IMG/VR virus record: IMGVR_UViG_3300025162_000021
Coordinates: 106,593-170,592 of that record
Direction: 5' to 3' (one strand)
DNA from: a virus
DNA length: 64,000 nucleotides
The notes beneath the pieces are model-generated. The model ran no database searches, was not told where the DNA came from, and saw only the letters and a list, made by a program, of their open reading frames with translations. How positions within the stretch are numbered: position 1 is the first letter of the stretch; each line of letters begins with the position of its first letter. Below are positions 29,861-37,198 of this stretch, one piece after another. The position numbers and the translations under genes are program-made.

Positions 29861-30119
29861 GTTTGATGACAGCTTAGAATTAGAAGCGAGGCGGTATGCC
29901 GGCGGGGAGTTCGAGCCTGGCTTTCCCAAAGAATGGGTGCGCCTAGGTAATTTTGATTTTGGTCTAGATGGATCATATCTAATAGCGCCTGTATTCAATG
30001 GCAATATAAGAGTAGAGAAAGGAGATTGGATTCTTCACAATAGGGATGGTAATTTTCTTTTTATGACGGATAGCGAATTCAAATTGCAGCACAATGAGGT
30101 AATGTATGGAACAGATTAA
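29844..30119 (+). CDS. Hypothetical protein, 91 aa
   Basis: AAGGAGACC precedes the ATG, which lies inside the end of the upstream gene. The product is strand-rich with turns of Gly and Asn (GNFDFGLDGSYLIAPVFNGN, VEKGDWILHNRDGNFLFM), suggesting a small beta-barrel. No family is recognised. Confidence 0.65.
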   Translation: MRVKHKFDDSLELEARRYAGGEFEPGFPKEWVRLGNFDFGLDGSYLIAPVFNGNIRVEKGDWILHNRDGNFLFMTDSEFKLQHNEVMYGTD

Positions 30120-30255
30120 AGAAACAGTGGTCCTTGACAATAAGGAAGTCACTAAGGACGAGCTTCAGGAAGCCAAAAAGCAAGATACTCCCACTCAGAA
30201 AATCTTGGAAGTGAACCCAGGTACCTTCAAGACTCTGAAGAGACTTCAGGAATAA
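30106..30255 (+). CDS. Small hypothetical protein, 49 aa
   Basis: A short ORF overlapping the previous gene's end by 14 bases. GAGGT is upstream of the ATG. The product MEQIKETVVLDNKEVTKDEL continues as a charged helix to TFKTLKRLQE. It fits the tight packing of the operon and leads into the hairpin at 30261. No family is recognised. Confidence 0.6.
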   Translation: MEQIKETVVLDNKEVTKDELQEAKKQDTPTQKILEVNPGTFKTLKRLQE

Positions 30256-30260
30256 CCGCT

Positions 30261-30299
30261 CATATAATATCATATATTATAGTTAAATGATATTATATG
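30261..30299 (+). repeat. Perfect 13-bp inverted repeat over the exonuclease start codon
   Basis: CATATAATATCAT (30261-30273) and ATGATATTATATG (30287-30299) are exact reverse complements with a 13-base loop. The second arm contains the start codon of the 5'-3' exonuclease. In mRNA this would hide the start site; in DNA it could be an operator. Confidence 0.8.
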
Positions 30300-31252
30300 A
30301 TGTGTTAATTTTCGACAGTTTAAATTTTCTGTACCGAGTGAGAAGTGATAAGAATGTAGACTGCAGCAATCTTGTGAAGATAAGCAATAAGGTTGTTATG
30401 GTTGATCTCATTAGAGCCTACCTCGATACAGTCTTTTACTTAGAACAAAAATACCTGGCCTCTGATGGTCGGGTATTTTTGTTGTTTGATAATGCCACTA
30501 GTAGGGACGAACTCAAGAAGATGTTCGCTCCTCTTGCGCCCACTAAGTCAAGAAAAGAAGTAGATAATGCCTACAAGGAAAATAGAATGACGGAGTCGAG
30601 AGAGTTTTATAATACTCTCGATTTAATCAAATACTATTACATGGTGTCTTCTTCAAAGTATCGTACGGCTCGCATACAGGGACTGGAAGCAGATGACTTA
30701 GTTAAGCCTTGTATTGATTCTATTCCCAATAGTAAAATTTTAATGATTACTAATGACTCTGATTGGGCGAGATACTTAGATAGCAACACCCATTATCTTC
30801 CTCACACATTCGAGCCTCCTGTAACTGATGTGATGTTTCAAGCTAAGCGAGGGTTCTATCCAACTGAGGAGAAGATTATTTTAGATAAGATTCTTTTCGG
30901 TGACTCCGCTGATAATGTAAAAGAGGTCTTGCCTGAGCTACCGAAGGCTCTGAGAGAACAGATTCGCAGCGATTTCGATTGCATTCAAAATTTTATTCTA
31001 AATTATGAATTATATACACCGTTAAAAGAATACGTGACCTTAGTGAGAGATAGACTACCAGAATTGCGAATCGCATATCAGATGGTGGCTACAATTCCTG
31101 TAAGTGACAAGCACTTTTTTTACAGTTGTTCAATAGGCCGGGATTCTAAGGTTCAGCGAACAGCTATAGAATCTGTCTTGAAGATAAACAATGTTAATGT
31201 CACATTTGAGTTCGGCGATATAAAGGTTCCGAGGGTTAATCCAGTTGGGTAA
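30287..31252 (+). CDS. 5'-3' exonuclease, FEN/PIN type
   Basis: 321 residues with the FEN layout: N-terminal YDVLIFDSLNFLYR with the first metal Asp, FLLFDNATSRDELKK, the helical arch region, RIQGLEADDLVKP, MITNDSDWARYL and DKILFGDSADNV. All acidic metal positions appear present. In T4-like phages such a protein (RNase H) removes RNA primers, and here it supplies the 5'-3' activity missing from the split PolA. The start codon has no Shine-Dalgarno and lies in one arm of a perfect inverted repeat. The end overlaps the SbcD-like gene by eight bases. Confidence 0.85.
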   Translation: MILYDVLIFDSLNFLYRVRSDKNVDCSNLVKISNKVVMVDLIRAYLDTVFYLEQKYLASDGRVFLLFDNATSRDELKKMFAPLAPTKSRKEVDNAYKENRMTESREFYNTLDLIKYYYMVSSSKYRTARIQGLEADDLVKPCIDSIPNSKILMITNDSDWARYLDSNTHYLPHTFEPPVTDVMFQAKRGFYPTEEKIILDKILFGDSADNVKEVLPELPKALREQIRSDFDCIQNFILNYELYTPLKEYVTLVRDRLPELRIAYQMVATIPVSDKHFFYSCSIGRDSKVQRTAIESVLKINNVNVTFEFGDIKVPRVNPVG

Positions 31253-32231
31253 GATAGTATGTTTTGGCGATCTTCATCTTAGCGATAATAGACCGTGGTC
31301 TTTGGATGTTGCCAAAGAAATAGTGAAGTATTTATGCTCCCTGGAACATAATAATGAAGATAACACCGGTGTCTTTTTAGGTGACATGACAGAGTCCGTT
31401 ATCAACTCGGGTGAGGTAGTACAGCAATTATTAGAGCTCTTAACTTGTTTAAGGCTCAAAGAAACGTATGTTATCATGGGTAACCATGATCTTAAAATGA
31501 AGAAAGGTAAGATGACCTCGCCTCTGTCTTTCCTGAATGAGAAGGGTTTAGTACCTAAGAATATTCACCTTGTTAGAACCATGAGCACTGTGGTACTAGA
31601 AGGAATGACAGTTCTTATGTTACCACATATTCATAATGACGGCATTCATTCAGTAAAAGATTATGAAGACATTACCGCGTCAGTGCCTGTCGATATTGTC
31701 ATGGGCCATTTTGCGGACGAGTCTGACAAGGCTATGAGGGAAATCCTAGTAAATATTAGCAATATAAATCCTAAGTATAGGTGTTTGGGGCACATACACT
31801 CCGCTATAACGCCTTCGTACACCGGGTCTTTAGTACCTAACTCTGTGTCCGAGAAAGGTAGAAATCGACATATTAGAATTTATGAGAAAGACAGGGAGCC
31901 TATCAATGAAGCTATACCTGTCATATGTGACTACTATGATGTAGAATATCCTAAAGCACTGCCGAAAGTAGATGCTATTATACCTATATGGACTGTTTAT
32001 AAATGTAAGGACCCCTTCATAGCAAGACAAACTTACGGAGATATTTTCATCAGAAAATGTGTATATGATATAGGAATTGATCTCACGAATTTCCATGAGT
32101 ACTGTTCTTTAGGAAAATCCACGAATAAGAAAACAGTTAAGGATCTCATAGAATCCTTCCTGGACGAAAATCCCGAGGAAACTCCGGACGAAATAAAAGC
32201 AAAAATCCTGGAGTACTGTCCCACATACTAA
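31245..32231 (+). CDS. SbcD/Mre11-like recombination nuclease subunit (T4 gp47-type)
   Basis: 328 residues from a TTG start within the previous gene's end. It has the calcineurin-like metal motifs in order: CFGDLHLSDN, FLGDMTES, IMGNHDLKM, VMGHFADES and CLGHIHSA. The C-terminal third is the capping and partner-binding region. It should pair with the SbcC/Rad50-like ATPase that begins at 62902, forming the complex that processes DNA ends in recombination-dependent replication. In T4 the two genes are adjacent; here they are about 30 kb apart in window coordinates. Confidence 0.85.
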   Translation: MGKIVCFGDLHLSDNRPWSLDVAKEIVKYLCSLEHNNEDNTGVFLGDMTESVINSGEVVQQLLELLTCLRLKETYVIMGNHDLKMKKGKMTSPLSFLNEKGLVPKNIHLVRTMSTVVLEGMTVLMLPHIHNDGIHSVKDYEDITASVPVDIVMGHFADESDKAMREILVNISNINPKYRCLGHIHSAITPSYTGSLVPNSVSEKGRNRHIRIYEKDREPINEAIPVICDYYDVEYPKALPKVDAIIPIWTVYKCKDPFIARQTYGDIFIRKCVYDIGIDLTNFHEYCSLGKSTNKKTVKDLIESFLDENPEETPDEIKAKILEYCPTY

Positions 32232-32234
32232 CTA
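32227..32234 (+). promoter_or_regulatory. ACTAACTA motif variant
   Basis: ACTAACTATG at the junction between the replication operon and the virion genes, ending seven bases before the ATG of the first virion gene, which has no Shine-Dalgarno. It may mark the start of late transcription. Confidence 0.4.
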
Positions 32235-32240
32235 TGAATA

Positions 32241-33317
32241 ATGGAAATCGTTGCCGATAGATTCTTTGATCAATCTAAATTCGCCAGTACTATTGCCATA
32301 GTAAGAATGAACCTCGAACAATTCCTCGCAAATAATATCTTGCGAGAGGATGGTTCGAGGATTTTTTATGCATCGAAGTCCTGGGCTTTTCGACAGAGAA
32401 TCAATCTGCTGAATATGAACTCTAGTCCTGACTACTCCTCCCTGAATTTTCCTTTTTGTGCTTATTACCGGAATGGTAATTGGACAGTAGGTCCTGAAGT
32501 AGCGCCAGGCGTACCGGCAGCAGATGCTGCTATACTGGGCACAACCGATCTAGGACCTAATGTACGATTCTTCAATGCTCAGTTCCCTTTCAGCGTCGTC
32601 TTCTTTTTTAACAGAGAAGACGACGCTCAATTAGCCTACGAGGCCTTAATGTGGATTAAGCATCCTAGGCCTATTCAAACAACAGCCCCTGGCTTGGTGT
32701 ATAAGGACACAGCTATTGATATACCTATACGATATAAGATAGAAGATATTCAATTTGCTCCCGAGTATAAAGAAAAAAATTGGCTGGAAATGAATCGCGT
32801 ATTCCCTATTGAGGTCTCCTTGAAGGTAGACTCAGTAATAATACGAGCTCAGCCTCAGACTCCGAATGCTTTATATCCTACAGACGACGATACTATTTAC
32901 ATTACGAAGAAGGTCATTTTAGATTTCTTGTCCTTCAAAAACGATATGCTAGTGGATTCGGATGGGGTACAAGAGATTCTTTTGGGCTCTTTCATTCCAG
33001 ACCCCGATTTAAATGGAACCTTCACAGCAGGAGTCTCAACAGACACAAGCGTAACTCTACATTGGACCTATAATCCTCTGTGTACGGCCCTGTATGAGCC
33101 GAATGTGACTATTCTTTGCAATAATGGTACTTCTGTGCAAGTTCCAAAGACAGCGCTGACTGCAACCATAAGTGGATTGAATTTAGGCTCCACATATACA
33201 TTTAAAATTCAATTTTTTGCTTTATCAGGAGCCATAAATCAATACTCAGTAACTGCGCTCACAACTGGTAGTCAATCCAATCTCAATCTCAAGGGAATGA
33301 TAGGATACACCTGGTAA
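32241..33317 (+). CDS. Virion structural protein with fibronectin type III-like C-terminus
   Basis: 358 residues, first gene of the tail module and immediately before the sheath. Residues about 1-240 are alpha/beta without enzymatic motifs. Residues about 262-345 (STDTSVTLHWTYNP, then YTFKIQFFALSG) have the alternating strands, Trp and Tyr of an FN3 or Ig-like domain, as often seen on the virion surface. In T4-like order, genes before the sheath are tail terminator and neck proteins, which is a reasonable guess. No Shine-Dalgarno is seen. Confidence 0.6.
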   Translation: MEIVADRFFDQSKFASTIAIVRMNLEQFLANNILREDGSRIFYASKSWAFRQRINLLNMNSSPDYSSLNFPFCAYYRNGNWTVGPEVAPGVPAADAAILGTTDLGPNVRFFNAQFPFSVVFFFNREDDAQLAYEALMWIKHPRPIQTTAPGLVYKDTAIDIPIRYKIEDIQFAPEYKEKNWLEMNRVFPIEVSLKVDSVIIRAQPQTPNALYPTDDDTIYITKKVILDFLSFKNDMLVDSDGVQEILLGSFIPDPDLNGTFTAGVSTDTSVTLHWTYNPLCTALYEPNVTILCNNGTSVQVPKTALTATISGLNLGSTYTFKIQFFALSGAINQYSVTALTTGSQSNLNLKGMIGYTW

Positions 33318-33327
33318 TAGCCAGAAG

Positions 33328-33335
33328 ACTAATTA
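33328..33335 (+). promoter_or_regulatory. ACTAATTA motif upstream of the tail sheath
   Basis: ACTAATTAGATATGG, followed by TATAAT at about 33353, in the gap before the sheath GTG. The gene after it is one of the most highly expressed late genes in this phage type, which fits a late promoter. Confidence 0.45.
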
Positions 33336-33372
33336 GATATGGTGTTATTTACTATAATAGAGAGGCTGCAAG

Positions 33373-35508
33373 GTGGAAAGTAATAGACTTATATTCACTA
33401 CAGTTGATACAAGTGTATCAACGACCCAGAGTTCTAATAAAACGGGGTTGACAGTAGTTAAAGCTCCCAAGGGAACCTCGACTCCTATATTCTTTTCGAA
33501 GAATTCGTCTGACGCAATACAGTCAGTGATTGGATCCCCTTCTTCTACGTACCCGGGCATAAGAGAAGCCATAGAATTCAATCAAAATTATGGCTTATGG
33601 ATTTCTGCTCCTGAAGGGGCAAAGACAAGTTACTCAAATTACTACGGCGGCGTTTATTTTATCGCTCCTGGAATTATTAAGCCCTTCTACCAGGTGACGG
33701 ATCCTACAACTCCGAATTTCTTGACTGAGGCTTTTTGTGCAGGAACCTCCCTTTTAGAGTCTACATACAATGGCTCCGGCGTTATCACATCAACTGCTCA
33801 AGCTACTGTGACAGGAGCTTCTCCTAACACAGTAATTACTACCAGCAATGTGCCCACAGCCTACTTCACAAAGTATACTCCTCTTTACGTCAATCTTTAT
33901 TATCCAGGGAACGGAACAACAGTTCCCTCCGCGGGAAGAGTTTCTTTGAAATGCGTAGCCAATGGGCCGGACTGGATTCTTAAGACTCCAACAAACAATA
34001 TCGTAGTCGGATCCATTACAACAAGCACAGCAACTATTCAGATAACCGGCACTACTACAAACCAGTCAGACCCTGAGGTTATGGTGGTTGGGTGGAATTT
34101 TAATGCTGCCTTAAATACTTATATCAAGTCAGGCACGGGAGGAGCTTTCACAGACAAGCTCTCCGGAGTCCCCGGAGCCACACTCAGCTGGGTACTACAA
34201 ACTCAAACTGATACTCTGATGACCTTGTATCAGACTTCCCCCAGATCAAATGTTACCACTTTAACAGTAACCGATGTAAATGTTTTAGTGTCGCCTAATA
34301 ACTTATTGTTTAACTCCGTAACATTCTCCATGTCAGAGACGGCTTACAGTAATGTCATAAGGACACAAACTTTCACAGTAAGCCCAGACGTAAATGCGGT
34401 AGATGGTTACAACTCTTCATTGTATGTAGAAAACGTTCTATCAGGAAACTACTTCATTAACGGACTGTCTTACGGTAACTTCACAAGGACCTCAGGTTCC
34501 AGCCCAGGATATGATCCCTGGGAGCTTATTAACGGCTTGACAGGAGCTACTCCATTCATTATAAGCCCCTATGGTTCACGGGTAATGGACGCCATAGTCT
34601 CAACAAATGATAGCGCAAGCCTAATAACGTCTCTTCTATCCGGCTGGACAGCTAGCTCTACTAGCTTATTCTCTGACGTATCGATATTCTTTAATCCAGA
34701 GTTGACAATGGGTGATTTCCAGATTGCTACGCAAATGGGAAATATGAGAACATCTACGTTCAAGAGAGCAACCTATATAGCAGGCTTGCGAGTAGCTGCT
34801 TCAGACGCCATTACTGCTATGAGTCAGTACGTAACGGCAAGATCATCTCTACCTAAGATAACTGGCTTGGCATTCTACATCAATGAGTTCCTGGTTCAGA
34901 CAGGAAGCACGAAGTTCTGGACAGTACCTATTGGTTCCGTAGCTACAATGCTTTGTCAGATTATGGACATCAAGAGAGGCGGCGCTGCTCCCATGTGGGT
35001 CAACACCTCCGACGGATTAGGCGGCCAGATTAATACTTCAGTGTTGAAGGCAAAATACGACTTTACAGCCGATCAGCTAGACACTTTAGATTTAACTCTA
35101 GGACTTAATCCTATCATTAAGGATAACACATACGGTTTGATGATCACTAGTCAGCGAACCGCACAAGATCCTCTAATGTTGACGGATTGGTCTAAGCTAG
35201 GTCATCAGATGTCCTTCGATCTCTTCATGAAGGACGTCAAGACAAATGTTATGACGCCTCAGATCGGCAAGCCTATCAACGCGGATTACATGCGCTTGAG
35301 GAAACGACAAACTCAAGATATTCTTTCTCTAAGATTATCAGGGCCTACAGCAATATGGGATTCTGGCAAGGTACTTGTTGAGGAAGTCAATACTGATATA
35401 ACAAGGGCAGCTAATACGTTCGTTATTAAGGTTCGGGTAAAAGTAAATCCATTTGCCGAGTACGTTGAATTAATTTTTCAAAATGTAAGTCAGTCGGATA
35501 CGGTGTAA
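33373..35508 (+). CDS. Contractile tail sheath protein
   Basis: 711 residues from a GTG preceded by AGAGG. The N-terminal GIREAIEFNQNYGLWISAPE and the C-terminal region WSKLGHQMSFDLFMKDVKTN, MTPQIGKPINADYMRLRKRQ followed by strand-rich VRVKVNPFAEYVELIF match the sheath layout of T4 gp18, whose conserved domain lies at both ends with a variable surface insertion in the middle. It forms the contractile outer tube. Next genes are tube and baseplate proteins as in T4. Confidence is high by sequence and position. Confidence 0.85.
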   Translation: MESNRLIFTTVDTSVSTTQSSNKTGLTVVKAPKGTSTPIFFSKNSSDAIQSVIGSPSSTYPGIREAIEFNQNYGLWISAPEGAKTSYSNYYGGVYFIAPGIIKPFYQVTDPTTPNFLTEAFCAGTSLLESTYNGSGVITSTAQATVTGASPNTVITTSNVPTAYFTKYTPLYVNLYYPGNGTTVPSAGRVSLKCVANGPDWILKTPTNNIVVGSITTSTATIQITGTTTNQSDPEVMVVGWNFNAALNTYIKSGTGGAFTDKLSGVPGATLSWVLQTQTDTLMTLYQTSPRSNVTTLTVTDVNVLVSPNNLLFNSVTFSMSETAYSNVIRTQTFTVSPDVNAVDGYNSSLYVENVLSGNYFINGLSYGNFTRTSGSSPGYDPWELINGLTGATPFIISPYGSRVMDAIVSTNDSASLITSLLSGWTASSTSLFSDVSIFFNPELTMGDFQIATQMGNMRTSTFKRATYIAGLRVAASDAITAMSQYVTARSSLPKITGLAFYINEFLVQTGSTKFWTVPIGSVATMLCQIMDIKRGGAAPMWVNTSDGLGGQINTSVLKAKYDFTADQLDTLDLTLGLNPIIKDNTYGLMITSQRTAQDPLMLTDWSKLGHQMSFDLFMKDVKTNVMTPQIGKPINADYMRLRKRQTQDILSLRLSGPTAIWDSGKVLVEEVNTDITRAANTFVIKVRVKVNPFAEYVELIFQNVSQSDTV

Positions 35509-35521
35509 GGAGTTTTAGAAA

Positions 35522-36187
35522 ATGGGTACAGGAATGATAACAACGCTCCTAAGTTCCGGAGCTGATACTTTTACTAATCTGTTTGATGTTGAGGTAACCT
35601 TCCCTACCTTCTTAGCGGACGATCCTATTATTATAGGGAATACGACGAATGCCATCACAATGTCTGTCAGGGCCCAGGGATTTACTCCTCCAACGGGATT
35701 TACGGTACCGGAATATGAAGTCAAGTATAAAGCAGTAACTATAAAAAAGCCCGGCGCGACCATACAAGGCGACAGAACATTTTCTTTAAAATTCAGGGCC
35801 AACGCGACTCTGGGGCTATACGATTCTTTCATGAAATGGAAACATTTATTAGTTGATCCTTCGGGCGAAAGCAATCTAGCTTTAAATATTTTTTATACCA
35901 ATCAATCCGGCGATGCTCGGGGGGGGAAGTACGTAGGTCACGTAGAAGTCAAAGCTCTTTTTCCAGATGACACTGCTTTTACAAGTGATCCTAATACCAG
36001 TGATTCCTGGATCTTTAGTAAAGTTCTTGTTTTAGATGTTACCTTAGATCCCTTCTCCAGGGATGGAGGAAATACGCCTCAAACTTTTGATGTTAAATTT
36101 ATGTATGTGTATATGTCTGAGCCTGGGCATAATCCCGATGTTAATGTAGATGATACCGTAGTTCCGGTCGTAGCTCTGAACTCCTAA
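35522..36187 (+). CDS. Tail tube protein (gp19-like)
   Basis: 221 residues, AAGGAG before the ATG. NAITMSVRAQGFTPPTGFTV, VKYKAVTIKKPGATIQGDRT and LKFRANATLGLYDSFMKW have the strand and Phe-x-x-W pattern of T4 gp19-type tubes. It directly follows the sheath, as in T4. It builds the inner tube that penetrates the host. A second tube-like gene follows at 36255, so one of the two may be the tube initiator or cap. A terminator ends the sheath-tube transcript. Confidence 0.75.
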   Translation: MGTGMITTLLSSGADTFTNLFDVEVTFPTFLADDPIIIGNTTNAITMSVRAQGFTPPTGFTVPEYEVKYKAVTIKKPGATIQGDRTFSLKFRANATLGLYDSFMKWKHLLVDPSGESNLALNIFYTNQSGDARGGKYVGHVEVKALFPDDTAFTSDPNTSDSWIFSKVLVLDVTLDPFSRDGGNTPQTFDVKFMYVYMSEPGHNPDVNVDDTVVPVVALNS

Positions 36188-36206
36188 TTAGAAACTTTTA
36201 AAAGTA

Positions 36207-36242
36207 AATAACCCGAAGATGAATTTCTTCGGGTTATTTTTT
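36207..36242 (+). terminator. Terminator after the tail tube gene
   Basis: Stem AATAACCCGAAGA / TCTTCGGGTTATT with a six-base loop and a T run. It separates the sheath-tube unit from the baseplate unit. Confidence 0.92.
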
Positions 36243-36243
36243 G

Positions 36244-36251
36244 ACTAATTA
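36244..36251 (+). promoter_or_regulatory. ACTAATTA motif upstream of the baseplate unit
   Basis: ACTAATTAACTATGG lies two bases after the terminator T run and places the ATG three bases after the motif. The next gene has no Shine-Dalgarno. The same string is found on the minus strand before the 1746-aa gene. Confidence 0.5.
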
Positions 36252-36254
36252 ACT

Positions 36255-36785
36255 ATGGCGATAGCAGCTCTCAAAAACGAAACTTATAGTGTGGTAGGTA
36301 AGCTATCCACACTTATGTCCTGGAAGCCATCCTGGTCTAATTTATTTACGGTAGATATAGATCCAAATAATACTGGCATAGCGGGGCTCCTAGTAAAGTC
36401 TATAGATTTTGGTGGATACTCCTTGGAATGGGAGTACAATCAGGCGATGAGAAAACATGCTTTGAAGCTAGCAAAGTATGACACTGAAGCTACTATGACG
36501 ATACGAGAAACAGACGTATATGACGTCAAAAAATACTTCTATGATTGGTTTAGTCTTTTTTGGAACAATGGAATTTATCAGGCAGGAGATTCGGGGCCTT
36601 TAAAAAAGAAAAGAGACATAGAGATATATACTCCTAAAGGTGGAGTCTACGTCGCTTTCGCGAAATTGAATGGCTGTGTAATGACAAAGCAGCCAACACC
36701 GAAATTTTCCTGGGACAGCTCGGCTCCTATTGAATATACAATCTCTTTAAAAGTAGATTCTCAAACTTGGGAAACTTTAGCATGA
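36255..36785 (+). CDS. Tail tube-like protein, second copy
   Basis: 176 residues. WSNLFTVDIDPNNTGIAGLL, GGYSLEWEYNQAMRKHALKL, IREtdVYDVKKYFYDWF and the C-terminal PIEYTISLKVDSQTWETL fit the gp19/gp48-54 group (tube or tube-initiator). It lies at the head of the baseplate unit, where T4 has tube-initiator genes, so a baseplate-tube connector role is more likely than main tube. The ATG has no Shine-Dalgarno. Confidence 0.6.
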   Translation: MAIAALKNETYSVVGKLSTLMSWKPSWSNLFTVDIDPNNTGIAGLLVKSIDFGGYSLEWEYNQAMRKHALKLAKYDTEATMTIRETDVYDVKKYFYDWFSLFWNNGIYQAGDSGPLKKKRDIEIYTPKGGVYVAFAKLNGCVMTKQPTPKFSWDSSAPIEYTISLKVDSQTWETLA

Positions 36786-37195
36786 TATATACTTATTTAA
36801 ATACTCTTGTAGATTATGGAGATATCCATTACAAAGGGTATCTGACAACAGGTGGCACAACTCCCGATGGCCAACCATTCTTTCTTCAGCAAGAAGATGC
36901 AATTAATAACGCACTCAAGTTATACCTACTGAGCAAAAAAGGGGATTACGGTAGGTATGTGTCTAAAGGCGGCCCTCTCTTCGAGATCTTAAATTCTCCA
37001 GCAGACTTAAACACACAGGCTAAAATCAAAGAAGTTATTATAAAATCTTTGGCAATATACTCCAATATTCAAGTACAAGATGTCATTGTGACTACGGATG
37101 TCACTGGTGAAAAATGGAAAATTAAGGTTCAGTATATAGACCTTTATCATAAGATGACATCATCCACTTCGATTACCCTAGTACAGAGGACTTAA
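36782..37195 (+). CDS. Baseplate wedge protein, gp25-like
   Basis: 137 residues, start overlapping the previous stop (ATGA). The helix QQEDAINNALKLYLLSKKGD, the following GGPLFEIL and the strands VQDVIVTTDVTGEKWKIKVQ match the gp25/lysozyme-like wedge family, where a helix precedes a turn with GxYxxxxxxG and then an antiparallel pair. It joins the sheath to the baseplate. Position between the tube-like gene and gp6-like is as in T4-like and Mu-like phages. Confidence 0.75.
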   Translation: MIYTYLNTLVDYGDIHYKGYLTTGGTTPDGQPFFLQQEDAINNALKLYLLSKKGDYGRYVSKGGPLFEILNSPADLNTQAKIKEVIIKSLAIYSNIQVQDVIVTTDVTGEKWKIKVQYIDLYHKMTSSTSITLVQRT

Positions 37196-37198
37196 ATA

